From Lasioglossum baleicum (Eukaryota; Arthropoda; Insecta; Hymenoptera; Halictidae), in assembly GCF_051020765.1 (NCBI RefSeq), contig NC_134941.1:10416001-10480000 (forward strand): 64,000 bases of DNA. The letters run 5' to 3'. The notes beneath the pieces are model-generated. The model made no database searches. It was not told the origin of the DNA and saw only the letters and a list, made by a program, of their open reading frames with translations. Position numbers and translations under genes: made by a program. This document shows positions 12,201-27,200 of the stretch, piece by piece (positions within the stretch are counted from its first letter, which is position 1; every line of letters begins with the position of its first letter).

Positions 12201-15200
12201 ACGACAACTCGGCAAGCTAATAAAAGCGTGTTAAAAATGTTTGCATTGATTGCCACACACAGGAGCCAAACAACAATTTCACAAGAATCTCCAAAACGAT
12301 CGTGACAAGAAAGAAATGCTTGTCTACCTTGCAATCGATGCACAGAATTTGCATTCTGTATAAAAATTAGCCCATTAATTGACGTGTGAGTTGAAATAGA
12401 AATTTTGACGGGCGTTGTCAACAGAAAAGGTTAATTCTCTTGGCGGGAAGTGAAGTTTTAGCGTAGGAGAACCAAGTAAGCGATTTTCGATAGGACCCCA
12501 ATGGATCCAACGGAGCAGCGAACTCGCTCACGAAATGTACAAGTCTAATTATCGGAGCGATTAGTTTGACGGTTGTATGTATAAACCCACGGCCTTGAGT
12601 GTGAGCTACGACGATAACGGTTTCGATGGAAGATCGTCGTTTCCTATCATCGCTTCGAGCTCGTTCAGACAGTTTTTCAGACGACGATCTAGGTCGATCG
12701 GAGCTTGTACAGAAGAAAATTGCTTCAAAGGGAAAATCGTTCCATTTCGTTTTGAAATTTTGCACACTTGAAGAGAACCTTGACATTGAACCTGCTCAAG
12801 TCGCTAAAAATGACTGAAGTAGATATGCTGTCTTGCAAACACGATAAAATTTGATTTATGTCGACTCTATACAAGTTTCGTTATAATTTACGTAACGTAA
12901 AACGTGGTTGAATATAGTATTGCATTATGTCCACTTCGTTAACTTTGCTAAAATATTTAAAAAATGCTATACCTGACAATTAAGTAATATACAGTTACTC
13001 GAATTAATATTCGGATGCTCTAAATTTAAAGACGATAACTTTTCTAATATTGTACTATACGATTTGAACTTTTTTGGGAAGCTAGAGCAATTGGTTTACT
13101 ACAGGATGTGAAACAAATTTTTTTCAAAAATAGCAATTGATCGGAATTGTAGAAAAAATATAAAAATTTGCATTTTACAGCTTTTTTTATGTGCAACTTT
13201 TAGTATTTTTTCTACAATTCCGATGAATTGCAATTTTTGAAAAATTTTCTTTTCACATCCTGTCGTAAACTAATTGCTCTAGCTTCCAAAGTTAGTCTTT
13301 TTTAGAGCGTCCGAATATTAATTCGAGTAATTGTATGTAAATTCGAGAAAATCAGTTTATCCAATAATCCAAAATTCTTGTTTTTTCGGAGGTACATTCT
13401 AAATCAATATCGTCAGGTTGTCAGAATTAATTTGTTAGATGAATATTTTTTTAGATTCATGTTACATAGGACACCTTGTATGTGACTTCGCACATAGAAC
13501 TGGAACACAAATATTGACAGATTGTAATAACGAGCTGACGATGTACATCGACTGGCGATGAACCTAATCGCTCGTGCTTCCTCTGCCTTTTTCTCGACAA
13601 TTTTCCAATTATCTAATGAGCAACCTACGAGACAGAAATTAGATGAAACTTCCTATCATTTTGCAGTAGCTTCAGTTAATATAAAAATTTCAAAACAGAC
13701 ACTCACAATCATTGTTTAGACGCGGATCGAATCACGTGATCACCTGACGCAATCTGCTTCGCGTCACTACAGAAAAGTAATTAAACATTTTCCTACAGAC
13801 AGTATCAAGGGAAATGAAGTCAGGTGTGAATGCAAGTCAACTCGTCTCCCAGGGTGAACTGGTTAGCGCGATCGAGTCCCCCGAGAAAATCTAATCGTAT
13901 GCATATTGTTTTCCGCTCGAAGAATAAAAATTCATTTCGGTCTGAGAATTCTCGGAGAGAGAGAGAGAATTCTGATTTTCCGATGACAGTGATCGAACGC
14001 ACCTCGAAAAATTCTGTCTCAGCTAAAAACACTCGGAATGCGTGCCGATGTTACTCTGGAGGCTCGTTTTCCAGGAAACGGAACGTGGAGTTGACGGTCG
14101 TCGTCATTCAACACCTGTGGCTCGGATTTTTGCGCGATCCATACGATCTCGGTGTGTGTCGATCCGTCCGAAAAATCCGATCCACCAATTACAGAGCTTA
14201 GTTGCTGAAACCGATCTCTCTGTGTTCTCATGGCTCCAAAAAATCGATGAATCGATCTATTCGGATCGACACCTGAATGAATTAAAATAGTAACGTTGCT
14301 AGCGAGGATTAAAAACATGGTTCACAAACTATAAAGTTTGATTGGAAAAAAGAACTTTTTAAAAACCACGCTTATATTAAAATGCACTAAAATGGAGAAA
14401 ATAATTTTTTTCCTGGTTCTCCATATTTTCATGGTTTACAAACTATAAAGTTTGATTGTAAAAAAGAACTTTTTAAAAACCACGCTTATATTAAAATGCA
14501 CTGAAAAGGAGAAAATAATTTTTTTCCTGGTTCTCCATAAAATAGTGAATCCAGTTAAATGATTAATAATATTTTTTCCAAAATTTTAAGCAATTAGTTC
14601 ACAATTGCTTCTGTTGTAAAACTAGTGTCGGAATGGATAGAAAAATTTAATATACATTTAAATAAGTGACCACAAAAATAAAAGCGTGGAGCGCCCACGA
14701 AGATTACGTCAATATAGTTTAAGCAACAACATGGCAAGTTAATATAAGCGTGGTCAAAAATAAATCTGTGTTTCGATCAACAAATGGTTCTGGAAAAATT
14801 TGGCTAACAATAATATATGAATAATAAAAATTTATGTACAATATATAGTACTCCCTGCCTGGACATTGCAAAGTTCGATTGCGGAAAGCACACCTTCGAG
14901 CAGTGTGACCAGGTATGGGAGGGAGCACGAATCGAGGGGAAAAAGTTACCCCCTCTCTGCCAGAGATGAGACGCGTCACGTGACCGGGCGGAAGCGTGGG
15001 GGAACGTCGTGGAGAGGGAAGGTAGAGTGGGGGAAGAGTCTCAATCTGGAATTTCTGCGTCGGTGTGTTTCAGTCGTCCAAAAAATTAAATCTAGAGAAA
15101 ATGAAAATGATAAAAATAAATCTTGATTGAGAAATGAATCTGGAAAAAATATTAATATTGATGGTACATCGAACGACCAGTTTCGTCTGGAAAATGAATA

Positions 15201-18200
15201 GAGTAGTAACGCCGAATATTTGCGGGTCGTCATGCGAATCGCATGAGCGTTTCGCGAGGAGTAGAATGCACGCGGAAACGCAGGGTCGATCCTCGATTTT
15301 TCTGCGGCCGGATTAGCCGGTTTGCCTTGCACCTTCCACCGTGGCTCGCTCATCCACTTTGTTTCCACCTGTTCCTGTCGCATTTTCAGTTGCGACAGTC
15401 TCCGTCTTCGATAATCATTTTCTATTTGTCGGCTGCATCATTCTACCGGATTATTACTGGGCCATAGTTCTCCGTTTTACTTGATCCTCCTCGCAGCTCC
15501 CCTTCCATTCTACGTCTTCAGAGATTTCTCAAACTCGAGGTTACTTGACTCGAACATTTCTTAAACTAGACCGGAACTTTTTTAATCGCAATTTTAAAAA
15601 ATTGTTTAAATATGAAGAATAAGTGAAGTGTGCATAGAACAATTTTTCTTTCAGTGAGAAATTATTTTAAGCTGCTGTAATACAATTTAAATGTTCTTCA
15701 GATCGTCTCGTACAGTTTTCCTACTCTCTAAAAATTATAAAATACTTGTACAGTTCACAGAACACTAAAAAAAGTAGGAGTGATGGATAACAGTGCAGGA
15801 TGACAATGTTTAACTTCCTAGAAAATTATGTCCCGACGACAAAAACGTTATTTACGGTGCATGCACTTCATTCATCGAGCATCGGATGATCCGTCTATGA
15901 TCGTGCGTTTCTATCGGCCTCGTAAGTCGTTTTCGAGCGACGGATACGTGGCCTCGTGTAATTCGCCGTCGATCGAGCCATCGTAGTAATTGATAAGGTT
16001 AATCGACAGGCTTGAACCTTTTTTTCGGTACGCTAATAATATCCGTCGAGCAATCGGAAGATTCTAAAAAAAGCACATGCGCGAGGTGGACACAGTGAAC
16101 AGTCACTATAACTATATCCGCGTATCTCGTGTCGCTCTGAAATCGAAAATCAAAGAGGTTCCTAAAATATTAGACCTAACCGCTGATAGTCGTCGGCTGG
16201 CATCTATCTCTGTCTACGCGGGAGCACACACGTCTGTGTACTCGCGATTTCCGAAGTGTGTAGTTTCGTTGAAGATACCGGCGGTTTTATCAGCGCGAAA
16301 ATAGAGATACGCGATTTCTTCCTGTCGCTTAGAAACGACTGCAGCGTGGAAGAAACGCCTTGGCAGTCGTCATCGAGTGGTTTAACCGCAGACCGAAACC
16401 GCGGGGCTAATTAATTCGAGAAAAACCGGCGAGCAATTCCCAGTAAACAATTTTCCCGATTTTCCTCGCTCGACGCTTTCGAAAGAATACTTTAATCCAA
16501 CTGCGAGCTAATGGCATTTTGATTTACCGGCTGTGACAGTAATTGAGCTACCGTGCTGAAACAGCTGTGCTATTTTAATTCGCTTTAAATCAATTGTAAT
16601 AGAATACTGATCTATCCGATTAAATAATGAAATTAAATTACAATCGAATTTAATAGAACTCTGACTGAATCGAATTTTGTAGAAAGCATTTCAACGTCTA
16701 TTTCGTTGACGTATATTATTATCTTAAGTGTCACAAGTCGACGTTGAATTTCACATATAAATATAAAATCTGTACAAGGGAAGAGCGTTCTCCCATCTAC
16801 AAATTCATCGCAGGATTACGTTGCTCGACGTACCCAATAACTCTCAGAGATAAAGCATCGCAGAAAAATTCTTCTCGCAGAGAAAAGACCTGAAACTTGC
16901 CAAGCAACATTCTTCTCTAAGCAATAAATTTTTCCTCAAAGATTGACGCGTTCGTCGAACGAAGCTTCCCTCGGCGAATGATCGAAACGGTGTTTCGCTA
17001 ACGAATTATATCTGACGACGAAACTGGAGCAGCGTTTCCAAGGTTCAAATTTGCCGCCGGTTGACGTCAGCCAGTGCAGCCACTGTCAACCAGTCAGTAA
17101 GTGGTGGATCATCTCCTCACCGATAGCGAAACGTGATTCCACTGTTCTCTACGCTCCGCTTGGTCTCGCTCGGTGATCCATAGATCATTGTTATACTGCT
17201 GGTGGGCTCTGTCGTTCGAGGACGCCGTCGATCAATAACAGTACGTCGAGGGGAGCCTACCGTTTGTCTAAAGCCACGTTTTCAATCGTCGAGGAGGTTT
17301 GTGAACGGGAATCTCTGCCGAAAGTTACGCAACAGTTGCGATACGGGCGTCTGCTATTTCTCGATCGGCGGGAGATTCAAACGCTTACAAGATTTTGACG
17401 AAATGTTCAAGCAATAACGAATTCTTTGTAAAGGAAAGATAAATGAAGGAAAAATAGAGATTTTAACTTGAGACACGCAGTTTGAAAGGTACAGAGACCA
17501 TCAAGGAGCTGGAGAAAGATTTGCAAAGGTGCAAATTACTAGAAAAAGGTACTGAGACGTAATTCATTAGAGAGAAATTAAGAGGACGAGACTGGAAAAT
17601 TGTACAGAGTGACGAAAAAGAGAGAACTCTCTTTAGAGGTACGTTCTGATTCATCAGGAAGGTATGTAGACGAGAAGGACGTAAACAAATTCAGAAACCT
17701 AGAAAGTTGAGTAATAACGAATGAATTGTACATAGAAAAACGATAAAGCTGTCGAAGAATAATTCAGAAATTGTCGAAAACCGACAAACTATTGATAAAA
17801 CGAGATCCTGTGGCAAAGTAACAAAACTAGAGGAGACAAAACACAATCTAGAAAGTAAAACACCTGAGAAACTAGTCTATAAAATATCTAAGAAATCTAA
17901 GAAAGAATAAGTACTCCTCGATAATTTAACAAGTAGATGATCGACCCTAGTAGTAACAATTAAAACTACACTCCAAGTGTAGTCACACACGAATAGATAA
18001 GAGCCATAGAGAGCTTAATAGAAGTGATTAGTTTCGAGTTAGCTCAACGCGCTCGATAACAAATATTTTCTCAGTCTCCGATAAGAACGTCGATAACTTG
18101 TCCCTGGATCATTTGTATCGGACTGATTGTGCTCTTCGGTACAGCGGGCGGCTGGATCACAGATTCAGGAAAAAGTTCATCGATAGGGGAATAGGTTAAA

Positions 18201-21200
18201 CAGAGGATTCGGTTGATAATAATTTCGCAACAGAGTCAGACGATGTCCAAAGCCGGCAGAAGTATTTTAACCGCGGCGAGGTTCGCCACGAGATCATTCG
18301 ACCACGGGTTCGGCTCGATCATCACGATCCAGAGAATGGCTTCGGGAGGATCCACGCAGCAGGTGGTTCCGAAGGAGGAGGTGGTCAGGTTCACTCGGGA
18401 CTGCTTGTGCAAAGTCGGGACTACGCAGGAGGATGGCCAGGTGGTTGGTCATCATCTGATGACCGCCGACTATTGTGGTCATTTCAGCCATGGGCTGAAC
18501 AGGCTGAGGCTGTACGTGCATGATCTAGAAAGCAAGATCACCGACGCTGCCGCGAAGCCGGAGATCGTCAACGATTTTCAGGTAATCGCGACGATCTTCG
18601 ATGATCTCGTTTTGTTCGCGATCTACGATGATGCTGGACGCTGCAGGAGAGATTAGGCCTCCGCGCTTCGCTGTCTCCTTATAATTTTTGGCTATTTAAT
18701 TTTGTTTATCATTATGTTGAAAACGGACGAAATTCCGTACACAGATTTTTAGGAAAATTCGAGGAGACAGTACAGAAGTCCCACGATCGGACTGCGGATT
18801 TTATGCATTCGTGGCGTAAATAGGTGAGGTGTAATTTGAAATGAAAAGATGAAAAGAATTTGATAGTGTCAATAGATTGTTCAGTGATGAAACTGCAAAA
18901 GGCAGAAATAGATTTCTAGTTGATTCCTGTGTATTGCAATATTTTTTGCATAAAGATCCGCAGTCTAGCCGTGATCGACAAAAATCGGTGCTAGATCGAA
19001 CGAAGCTGGAAGTGGCTCGATGGCGTCTCCGCAAGCTGTCCGTCGGCACTAATCTGGCATTAATTAGCCATTCCCGGGGCTAATAGCTTCGGACGTCGAA
19101 GAATCAGCGTCGTTACGCGTCACAGCTACTCAGCGTCCAACCTCATCGTTGGAAACCCTACTAACAGTAAAAACGTCGCTTGGAGATCCGGCTTGTACCG
19201 GTTTACTCGGTTGTCGTTTGAACACTTTGTATTTCCCGCGTGCGAAAACCGGGACCGTTTGAAAAAGGAGTCGCCTTATCGATCGTTTCAATTTTTCAAG
19301 ATTCTCTGTTAGTCGGTTGATCGAGTCTTCTCTCTAGAATCCGACGACTCGGCTGAAAAACAACGGAGATAATTCGTGTGGGTGTCGAAATGGATCGAAT
19401 GTGTGAATCCTTATCAGTCGTTACTTAACTTATTGATACCGAGAGCTCTGGGAACTTGCGTGTGTCCTTTCGACTTCGTTGTGGAAGCTCCGGAAGCTTT
19501 CGGTTTCGTTGATTGAGCAAATTTTTTAGAGTCACTTGAGAACAGGAAAGTAATTAACGAATGGTAGAAATGAGATTATTTCTACAGAGATACTGACGGT
19601 GGTTTAGTAATATGTTTCAGATGGACCTCGTAGATCTGCTGTCGTTGTACTAACTTTGATACTCGGTAGATCTGTCAGGTTTGTCTGAAACTGGTGAGAA
19701 CAGCAATTCGAGAATTGCCAAATAGATTAATGGCATTAAATAATGAAAAGAATTGAAAGCAAATAGAAGTCCTGTGTGAAAAAAATCGCACTAGTAGAAC
19801 TGCTGTAACGTCTGTCCTCTAAATTGCTGACATGTTGGAGAGCGAGTGAAAGTAATCGAGTTCCAAGAAAATCGCACTAGTTGGCTGCAACACCCCCTGA
19901 ATTGCTAAATTGCTGGATAACAAGTAAAAGTAATCCGGTTCCAAGAAAATGGCAGTAGTGGTTCGCCGCAGCCTCGATCCTCTAAATTGCTAACTTGCTG
20001 AAAGACGTGTCAGAATAAAAGGTAGTTAACTGGAACATTCCCTACATTGCTAAATCGTCAGATCACAAATGAAAGTAGTAAATAAATTTAAGTGGATTAG
20101 AAAGGCAACGAAAAGCAACAAAATTCGAAGAGATTCGCACCAGTTCGCCAGAGCCTCGGGCCCCAAAAATAGCCGGAAGTGTTCGTCCCAACTGTCCGAG
20201 ACTGGTTCGCTCAAACGACACCGAGTAAGCCTAACTTCCTAGCTTCTAAACTTCACACAGGTGAAGATCGACGGATCTTCTTTCAGGCGGTGGCTCTAGT
20301 CAGCGGGAACAACGGCCTCGGCCACGTGGTGGGCAAGTTCTGCATGGAATTAGCAATAGAGAAGGCGAAGAAGTTCGGGATTGGGATGGTGACGACCCGC
20401 GGCTCGAATCACTATGGCATCTGCGGGTACTACACTCGAATGGCGATGGATCAGGGTCTGATAGGGTTCAGTTGCACCAATACCAGCCCTCTGATGGCAC
20501 CTACCCGAAGTGTGGGTAAAGGGTTGGGCACCAATCCTCTGTCTATGGGGATGAGTGCTTCGAACGGTGACGATTTTAACTTGGACATGGCGACTACAGC
20601 CGTGGCTTTGGGGAAGGTGGAGTTGGCAGTGACGAAAAAGGAGCCTATTCCACTAGGTTGGGCTTTGGGCAGCGATGGGAAGGTGACCACCGATGCTGAA
20701 GACGCCAGCAAGACAGGAATACTGATGCCTCTGGGTGGAGAAGAGAAGACTTCAGGCTACAAAGGCTATGGGCTAGGTCTGATGGTCGAACTCCTCTGTG
20801 GAATCCTCTCTGGCAGCCACTTCGGACCTAATATAAGACAGTGGAAAGGCAAAGAAAGGGTCGCTGACCTTGGACATTGCTTCATGGCCATCAATCCTGA
20901 AGCTTTCGGCCCTGGGTCCAAGGACAGACTGGCTACCTTGCTGAAACAGTTGAGAGACATGCCTCAAGCTGGGGATCAGCCTGTTCTAGTCGCTGGAGAC
21001 CCTGAAAGGAAGGCTAGGGAACGCGTTGATAAGTCTGGGGGCATTGCTTATCATCCTAATCAGCTGGTGGATGCTGAACTGTTTGCCAAGGAGTTGGGAG
21101 TTCAGCCTATGAAAGTCGCCTCTGCGAAGGTCAATTAAGATTGAGGTGAATAGGTGACGAATATCATGTGAAAAATTAGGATAGCTGCTGATAGCTTCTA

Positions 21201-24200
21201 ATATAACCATTTTATAGATTATTACCTCATTCTAGAGATATTTTATTATGCGACTGACAATTATTACGGGTATATTAGGAGAAGGTGGATTGAGAATAAT
21301 TTTTATCGAAGTGGTCATCTAACGAGGTGGTACCGTACAACAGTTACTTAATAATAATCACTCGGTTAACAGGTTGAAATTTCTCGCGTCTCGGATAGTC
21401 TATCGAACAAATAGAATTTTTATTGAGGTGAACATCGAACGAGGTGATATTGTACACTTTGAGAGGATCGATTTTCCCGAGAATAGTCTTGAACGATTTT
21501 CTAAAGCAGCACAATTTCATGGTTTAGGTTTTTAGCTCTGGATGACACCACGTTTAATTGTCATTGCCAGTTATGTCCGACACTTAACGACCACTGGAAA
21601 ACGGGTACACGTATATAGGAACACTGCATCGTTAATGCAGCATCGCATTTTCAAACTGCATTTCGAACATAATCCGATTTATGTAACGATACATTGTACA
21701 CGTGTAATCAGCTTATTGTTAGTCCAGGCGAATCTGTAACCAGAACACGGTTCTTGTTCTTCGATATGTCTGGCTAGTTCGACGTTAGTTTTACTACATA
21801 CTACTGAAATTTGAAACGATACTTTGTCACGAACACCGCGAAAAAAAGACCGAGATTGTTTATACCAGTTGAGCGAGCGACAAATTTTGGACTGTGGAGG
21901 TTTATGCGAATATTTTAACAATTCGATGTTTGGACTCCGGCTATTCAGCAGTTTTTAAGCAATATAGATTTATTAGCATAAAACTCCGCAATCTAATTGC
22001 AAGTAACGAATAAGAATTAAGATAGTAACAAGCATAATCTCACGTATGTACAACAAGTAATTTTAATCGTTCAATACGACGCATGAATGTTTGTTTATCG
22101 AACAAACGGTTTTAAATATTTTAATAGGACACAAGTTATACACACGTTTTTATATATCTATATTCATGATAATATGTATACAAAGTTTTTGATACCGCGG
22201 TTGCATTTTTATGTACGAGCATGATGGACAGCAGGGATTCGTAAGAAAATTATAGAATGAGATTCTAACAATGTATTCAATCGAATAATACATACATAAT
22301 TAAAACTCTATACAAACTATAAATTCATAAAGATGCTCATCCCACAAATCACCATAATAAATCTGGACTCATCAGTCCGAACTGCATCGAACAAACAATT
22401 CCGAATTCCCGCAAATTAGTTGATCAGTTCGACTTCCTGTCGCAGCCATCGAATCAACGAACGAGCAAACACGCGCTAATCGCGTCGTCCATTTTCATAG
22501 AGCGCACCGTCTATCTTCGATCCAATTACCGGCGATCACAGCTCGGATCCCATGGATCCCTGTGTCCGCTAATAGCACGTTTACTTCTCGCGCGGTGTTT
22601 ACAGAGGTTCGCGTGCTCGTTTCACTGATTTAATGGAAACTATGTTCGCGATGACATAACTTCTCGTGCGCGAGCGAGCATGTTGCGGTCTGATCGTCGT
22701 TCGATGATGACTGCCGAGGATGATGACAAAGGCCTTGGACTTGCTCGCTGGATCTCGATCATTATTGATCGACGCCCGTGATTATCGGCGCGGAAACGAA
22801 GCGCACTAGGGATTTGCATAATCGGGACACCGGAGACGAGATCGATAGATCCTGGGGATCGTGTCGATCCGGTCCATAAGGCGATTCTACGGGGAAATCT
22901 TATCTGTCACGTGGAGATCGACGACGAGATCCATGGAAATTCGACTCCGTGGCTTTTCGTTAATGATCTTTCCTGATTGTTATTTGCACACCAGCTGATT
23001 GGCTGATCGATTATTGCATGTGATAGATCCAGTCTGATCGTTTTAAGATTTTTGATCAGCCTCATTCCTCTTGCATAATATTTTCTGCACTACGTTGCCG
23101 TGAAAGATGATTTCAATCTTGAATATTAAATACATCATTAATTTCCTAGAACAGAATTGTTTTGACAAAGAATTTACATTTCATTAATGAACGAAAGGAA
23201 CATGATGGTAGAATTTCAGTAACGAATGACATTCTATTTGAACACAAAATTAATTTTCTAAAACAGTCTTGTTTTGATATAATATAAAAATTGAGGAATG
23301 ACGTTTTTCTAAGAGACAAAATCAATACTCAGACATTTTTCTGTGTCTGTAGCAAAGAATTAATATTCCGCAAATAAACAAGAGATGGCAATTGAACGAC
23401 GAAGAAAAATTGTATCCACATGGAAAATAATTCCTTGAACAACGGACGGATTTATATGGGCTGGTGGATGGAATTTGGAGGACGGTGAGGATTCTCCGAC
23501 GCAGTATGATTTTTTCTCTCGCAAAGACTTGGCAAATATCGGAGGTGATCGTCCAGCGAGCGATTCCGCTGTGTTTTCTCGTCTCGAGAGGCTGTAAACA
23601 GGGTTATCACTGAGACTCGCAGACTCCGTGTCTCTCCGACACCGTCTTATCGTTCGCGATTCGCTGGAAAATAGAACGCACGAGCCTCGGGGTAATTGAT
23701 TTGGCGACGATAACGTTCGCCGAGTCCTCGTTGGTCCGATTAACACGTATTAAAAAAGCGTACGGTTACATCACTGCTTAATATTCGTTCTGCGTGCTGC
23801 AAGATTCCAATTCCACACTATTGAATCGATGCTCCCAGAAATAAACACTGTCTTAGATTTTTTGGAACATCTGAAAGGTTGCGAATCGAATTTAATTATA
23901 GACAAATCTATTAAATCAACAAACAGACAAGCAAGATTTAATTAAATGTTGTTCTATCCAATTTTATTTGAAACTATAGTTAGATTAAATTCAAAATAAA
24001 TTTTTTTGAGTACGTCTGCCAGGTTCTAGTCATTAAAATAGAGATCAAATTTAGTTGAAGACGACTTTCTCGAGAGATAGAAAATCTATTGCATCGACGT
24101 TCTGCGATCGTCATCGATTTTTGAAAATCGATTATCTTGCGAATTTGTATTCTGGGTCCATCGATCAGATCGGTCTCCTTTATGCGAGTCGCGTCCAAGC

Positions 24201-27200
24201 TCCGAATAGAAATGTGGATTAGTAATTTCGTCACTGGCCGGCTACGTGTCGGTAAACTGTACTTTCTAGGTGTTTTGCTGTCCGTACACGTGTCACGGAA
24301 AAGTCCAAATCTTTCTCCGTGTCGAGGCACCTCGAGAAAAATAGCCTAACCCCGTGCAAGACCCTGAAATGCTTAAACGGATTTCTTTCAAGTCGTGGAA
24401 CAAAAGTGCCGCAATTTTTCTTCGACGAGGAAACAATAAATTAAAACGAATGTTTTGCTGGCCACCGATGAACACCACTTACGAGGGGGTTCAAAAGTTA
24501 TCAGCTATCAACTGGCTTTGTTTGTTGGCCGTATCGTGGAGCATGACTTCTCGGCCTGCTTCTATCTTATTTTTGTCGACGATAACGTGCGCGCGAATAC
24601 GAGTCGATTTTCTTTTTTCTCTGGAAAGGAACAGAACAGAAAAATATACGTTGAGGTTTTAGAGGAGGAAGAGGTTATGAAAAAACGGAAGACCGTAAAT
24701 GGAGAAGTCATCGCGACTCCCTTGTCATCGCAAATCTCGGTTGAGTCACGCTCAATGATGTCTCCTCCGCGAGAGAACACAGATCGCGCGCCGGCACGCT
24801 GATTAATCTCGTGCCCGGGAATCGTTAATTACCTTTTTATCTCTTCGGATCGAGATCTCGCTGGCGTGCGGCACGCACTTGGCTGTCCTAGACCCTATTG
24901 CCGAAGAGTTATGGCTCTGGTCGAGTCCTTGTTCCTTCGGGGAACGGAAGTCCCTTATACTTCAGTTTCTTGCAGAATCGTGAGCACGTGTATTTTATTA
25001 AAATACATGTATATTCTTAAAATCCTAAGTACATGTACTTTTTTAAAATTATAAATGCATGTGTACCTATTTCGCCAAGATTATAAATACATGTACTTCA
25101 CTAATTGTAAGTAAGATCATAAATGCATGTACTTTATTAAAATCATGAATATATGTACCTTTCTAAAATCTCAAATACGTTTTAATGAAATCGCAAATAC
25201 ATTACGAAAACTTATTATGTTATGTTTTCAAATGTTTGCATGCGCTGAAGTCGATAATATTTTTCTTCGACCTTTTATTCTAAAGGTCGAGTAAATAACA
25301 AAATACTGATCATTATGAAATAATCTATGAAGACAGGAATCTGCATAAACAACAGTCTAGCAATGACTATGATAAATATCGTAATTTGTCTCTTCTCTGA
25401 TTAACACTAAACCTATCGAGCACTAAAAGCGATTAACATGTTTTAGTTTGCAAAAATGACGAGGCTCTATTTATTTAGATTTCCTGCAATTTTTACAACA
25501 ATGTGTGCTTGGATTCAGAATTTTATCGAATCAATATCCACGTAAGCAACTTCATTATTTCAATAATTATGAAATGAAAAATACAAAACCGGTCATTTGA
25601 CCGGCTGTGGTAGGTTTAGTGTTACATAAAGTTTGCGTGATTTTTATGGTCACAGTGAAATATCGTTGTCCATCTGTCCGAATACTTTTCGCGAGGGATA
25701 GTGAATTAGATCCTGTGAATTAGATCGGGCTAGTGGTACAGCGGCAACCTTGAGTGTCAACGGCAATCAGGCAAAGCGACGTTGGAATCAGAGACGGTAA
25801 ACAATCACGGACAAGGGAGAGCTAAACAGGAAGGAAGGGCCAATGATTGGACAAAACGATCTTGTCCAAAATGCAATCGTATGCACTGTTGACGCATCAT
25901 CACGAGAGAGTGGTAATTCGACGCTGGCCGGCCATGTGACTGGCATTAACTAATTCAGTGCTCTAATATACTGTCATGGGGTCGTGAACCCATGGGACAT
26001 CCGCGGCGGTAGCTACTCGCCGATCTTCTAGAGCTATACATTGACCTGTCTTGGATCTAGGCGGGATCTCGATCCACTTGATCATTCCTTTCAAACACTT
26101 ACATTGATTTCAATCATCAGCTTTTCGATATTTCGATGCGGACAATTTTACAAATTTAAAAAAAATTTATTTAATGTTGTTTCAACATCGAGGATCATTA
26201 GCAACACGGTATATTTTCTTACAATATTTTGTACATATTTGTATGCTTGATATACTGGGCAAGACCGGCGATATACTCCTCGGAACCTAATAGAATGGGT
26301 AAGGATCCAGGCAACTTAGCATTTTTCCTTTCATTCTCATATTTTTGCATTCTATTATTAGATGATTCATGTTAACTGGTACTTTACATATATCGCAGAT
26401 CATGTTTTCTTTTTTATCACGCTTATATAATATTAGCTTGCCGAGTTGTCGTTATTGTTGTTGTTGTATGCGTCAAATCTTGTAATCGAATTTTAAATCA
26501 CTTCCCGATGAGCTAGAGACTTGAAACTTTAAACGTAGCTCAGAACTGGATCACAATGCAACATTAAAAATCAAATTTAAAAAAACTGTGCGTTAAGGAG
26601 AAAAAAAATTTAATATTAACTATCACACGTCGTCGCGCGATGCTCGGTAGTACGTCATCGCGTTCAGCGATCCTCACTCCGCGCGCCAGCCATCCCTACT
26701 CCACTACGCGTTCCCACTCCACTGACCCATTTCGCACCGAAGGAGTTCAGTCAGTGTGGTGTTCCGTTCATTCGGTTCCATTTCGGACTCCATCAACAGA
26801 CCGTCTCTCAGAGTCATCCCCTCATTCTATCTCGCGTATTTTCATAACTTGTGTTTCTATATATCTTACTATTTCATACCAGTATTACTATATCTTGCGC
26901 TCCATTTAAAAAAGACTAAAAAGTAGAAAATAAAAAAATATAATTAAAAAAAATATATTTTTTTATTAAACAAAAATGAATGGGTTATTTCTGAGTGCCC
27001 AATTCTGATTCTACAAATTGAAGTTTGAATATGACGATCTACTGGACTTGGAAACTTTCGCCACTCAAGATCCGCTCATTTATGATATTTTTGTATGTAA
27101 TTCCTTTCAATTTTGTCAAATACCTGTTTCCTAAAAATTTCATTTGGGTGGTTTATTTTACAAATTGCTCTAGCTTGATCCACAATTCAAAATTTGGCTA

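Larger units (their letters stand above)
18582..20286 (+). other. Dehydrogenase intron 1 (1.7 kb)
   Basis: Contains a 180-bp miniature element (18788-18968) and a degenerate tandem array (about 19770-20080). The acceptor is TTCTTTCAG with a good pyrimidine tract. No further exon is needed: NDFQ|AVALVSGNNGLG is continuous with the family alignment. Confidence 0.75.

Noticed and set aside
24354..24802. Overlapping frames of 102 and 115 codons that I first read as a transposase fragment
   Set aside because: The residues do not align with any mariner or other transposase motif I can place, and no terminal repeats flank them.
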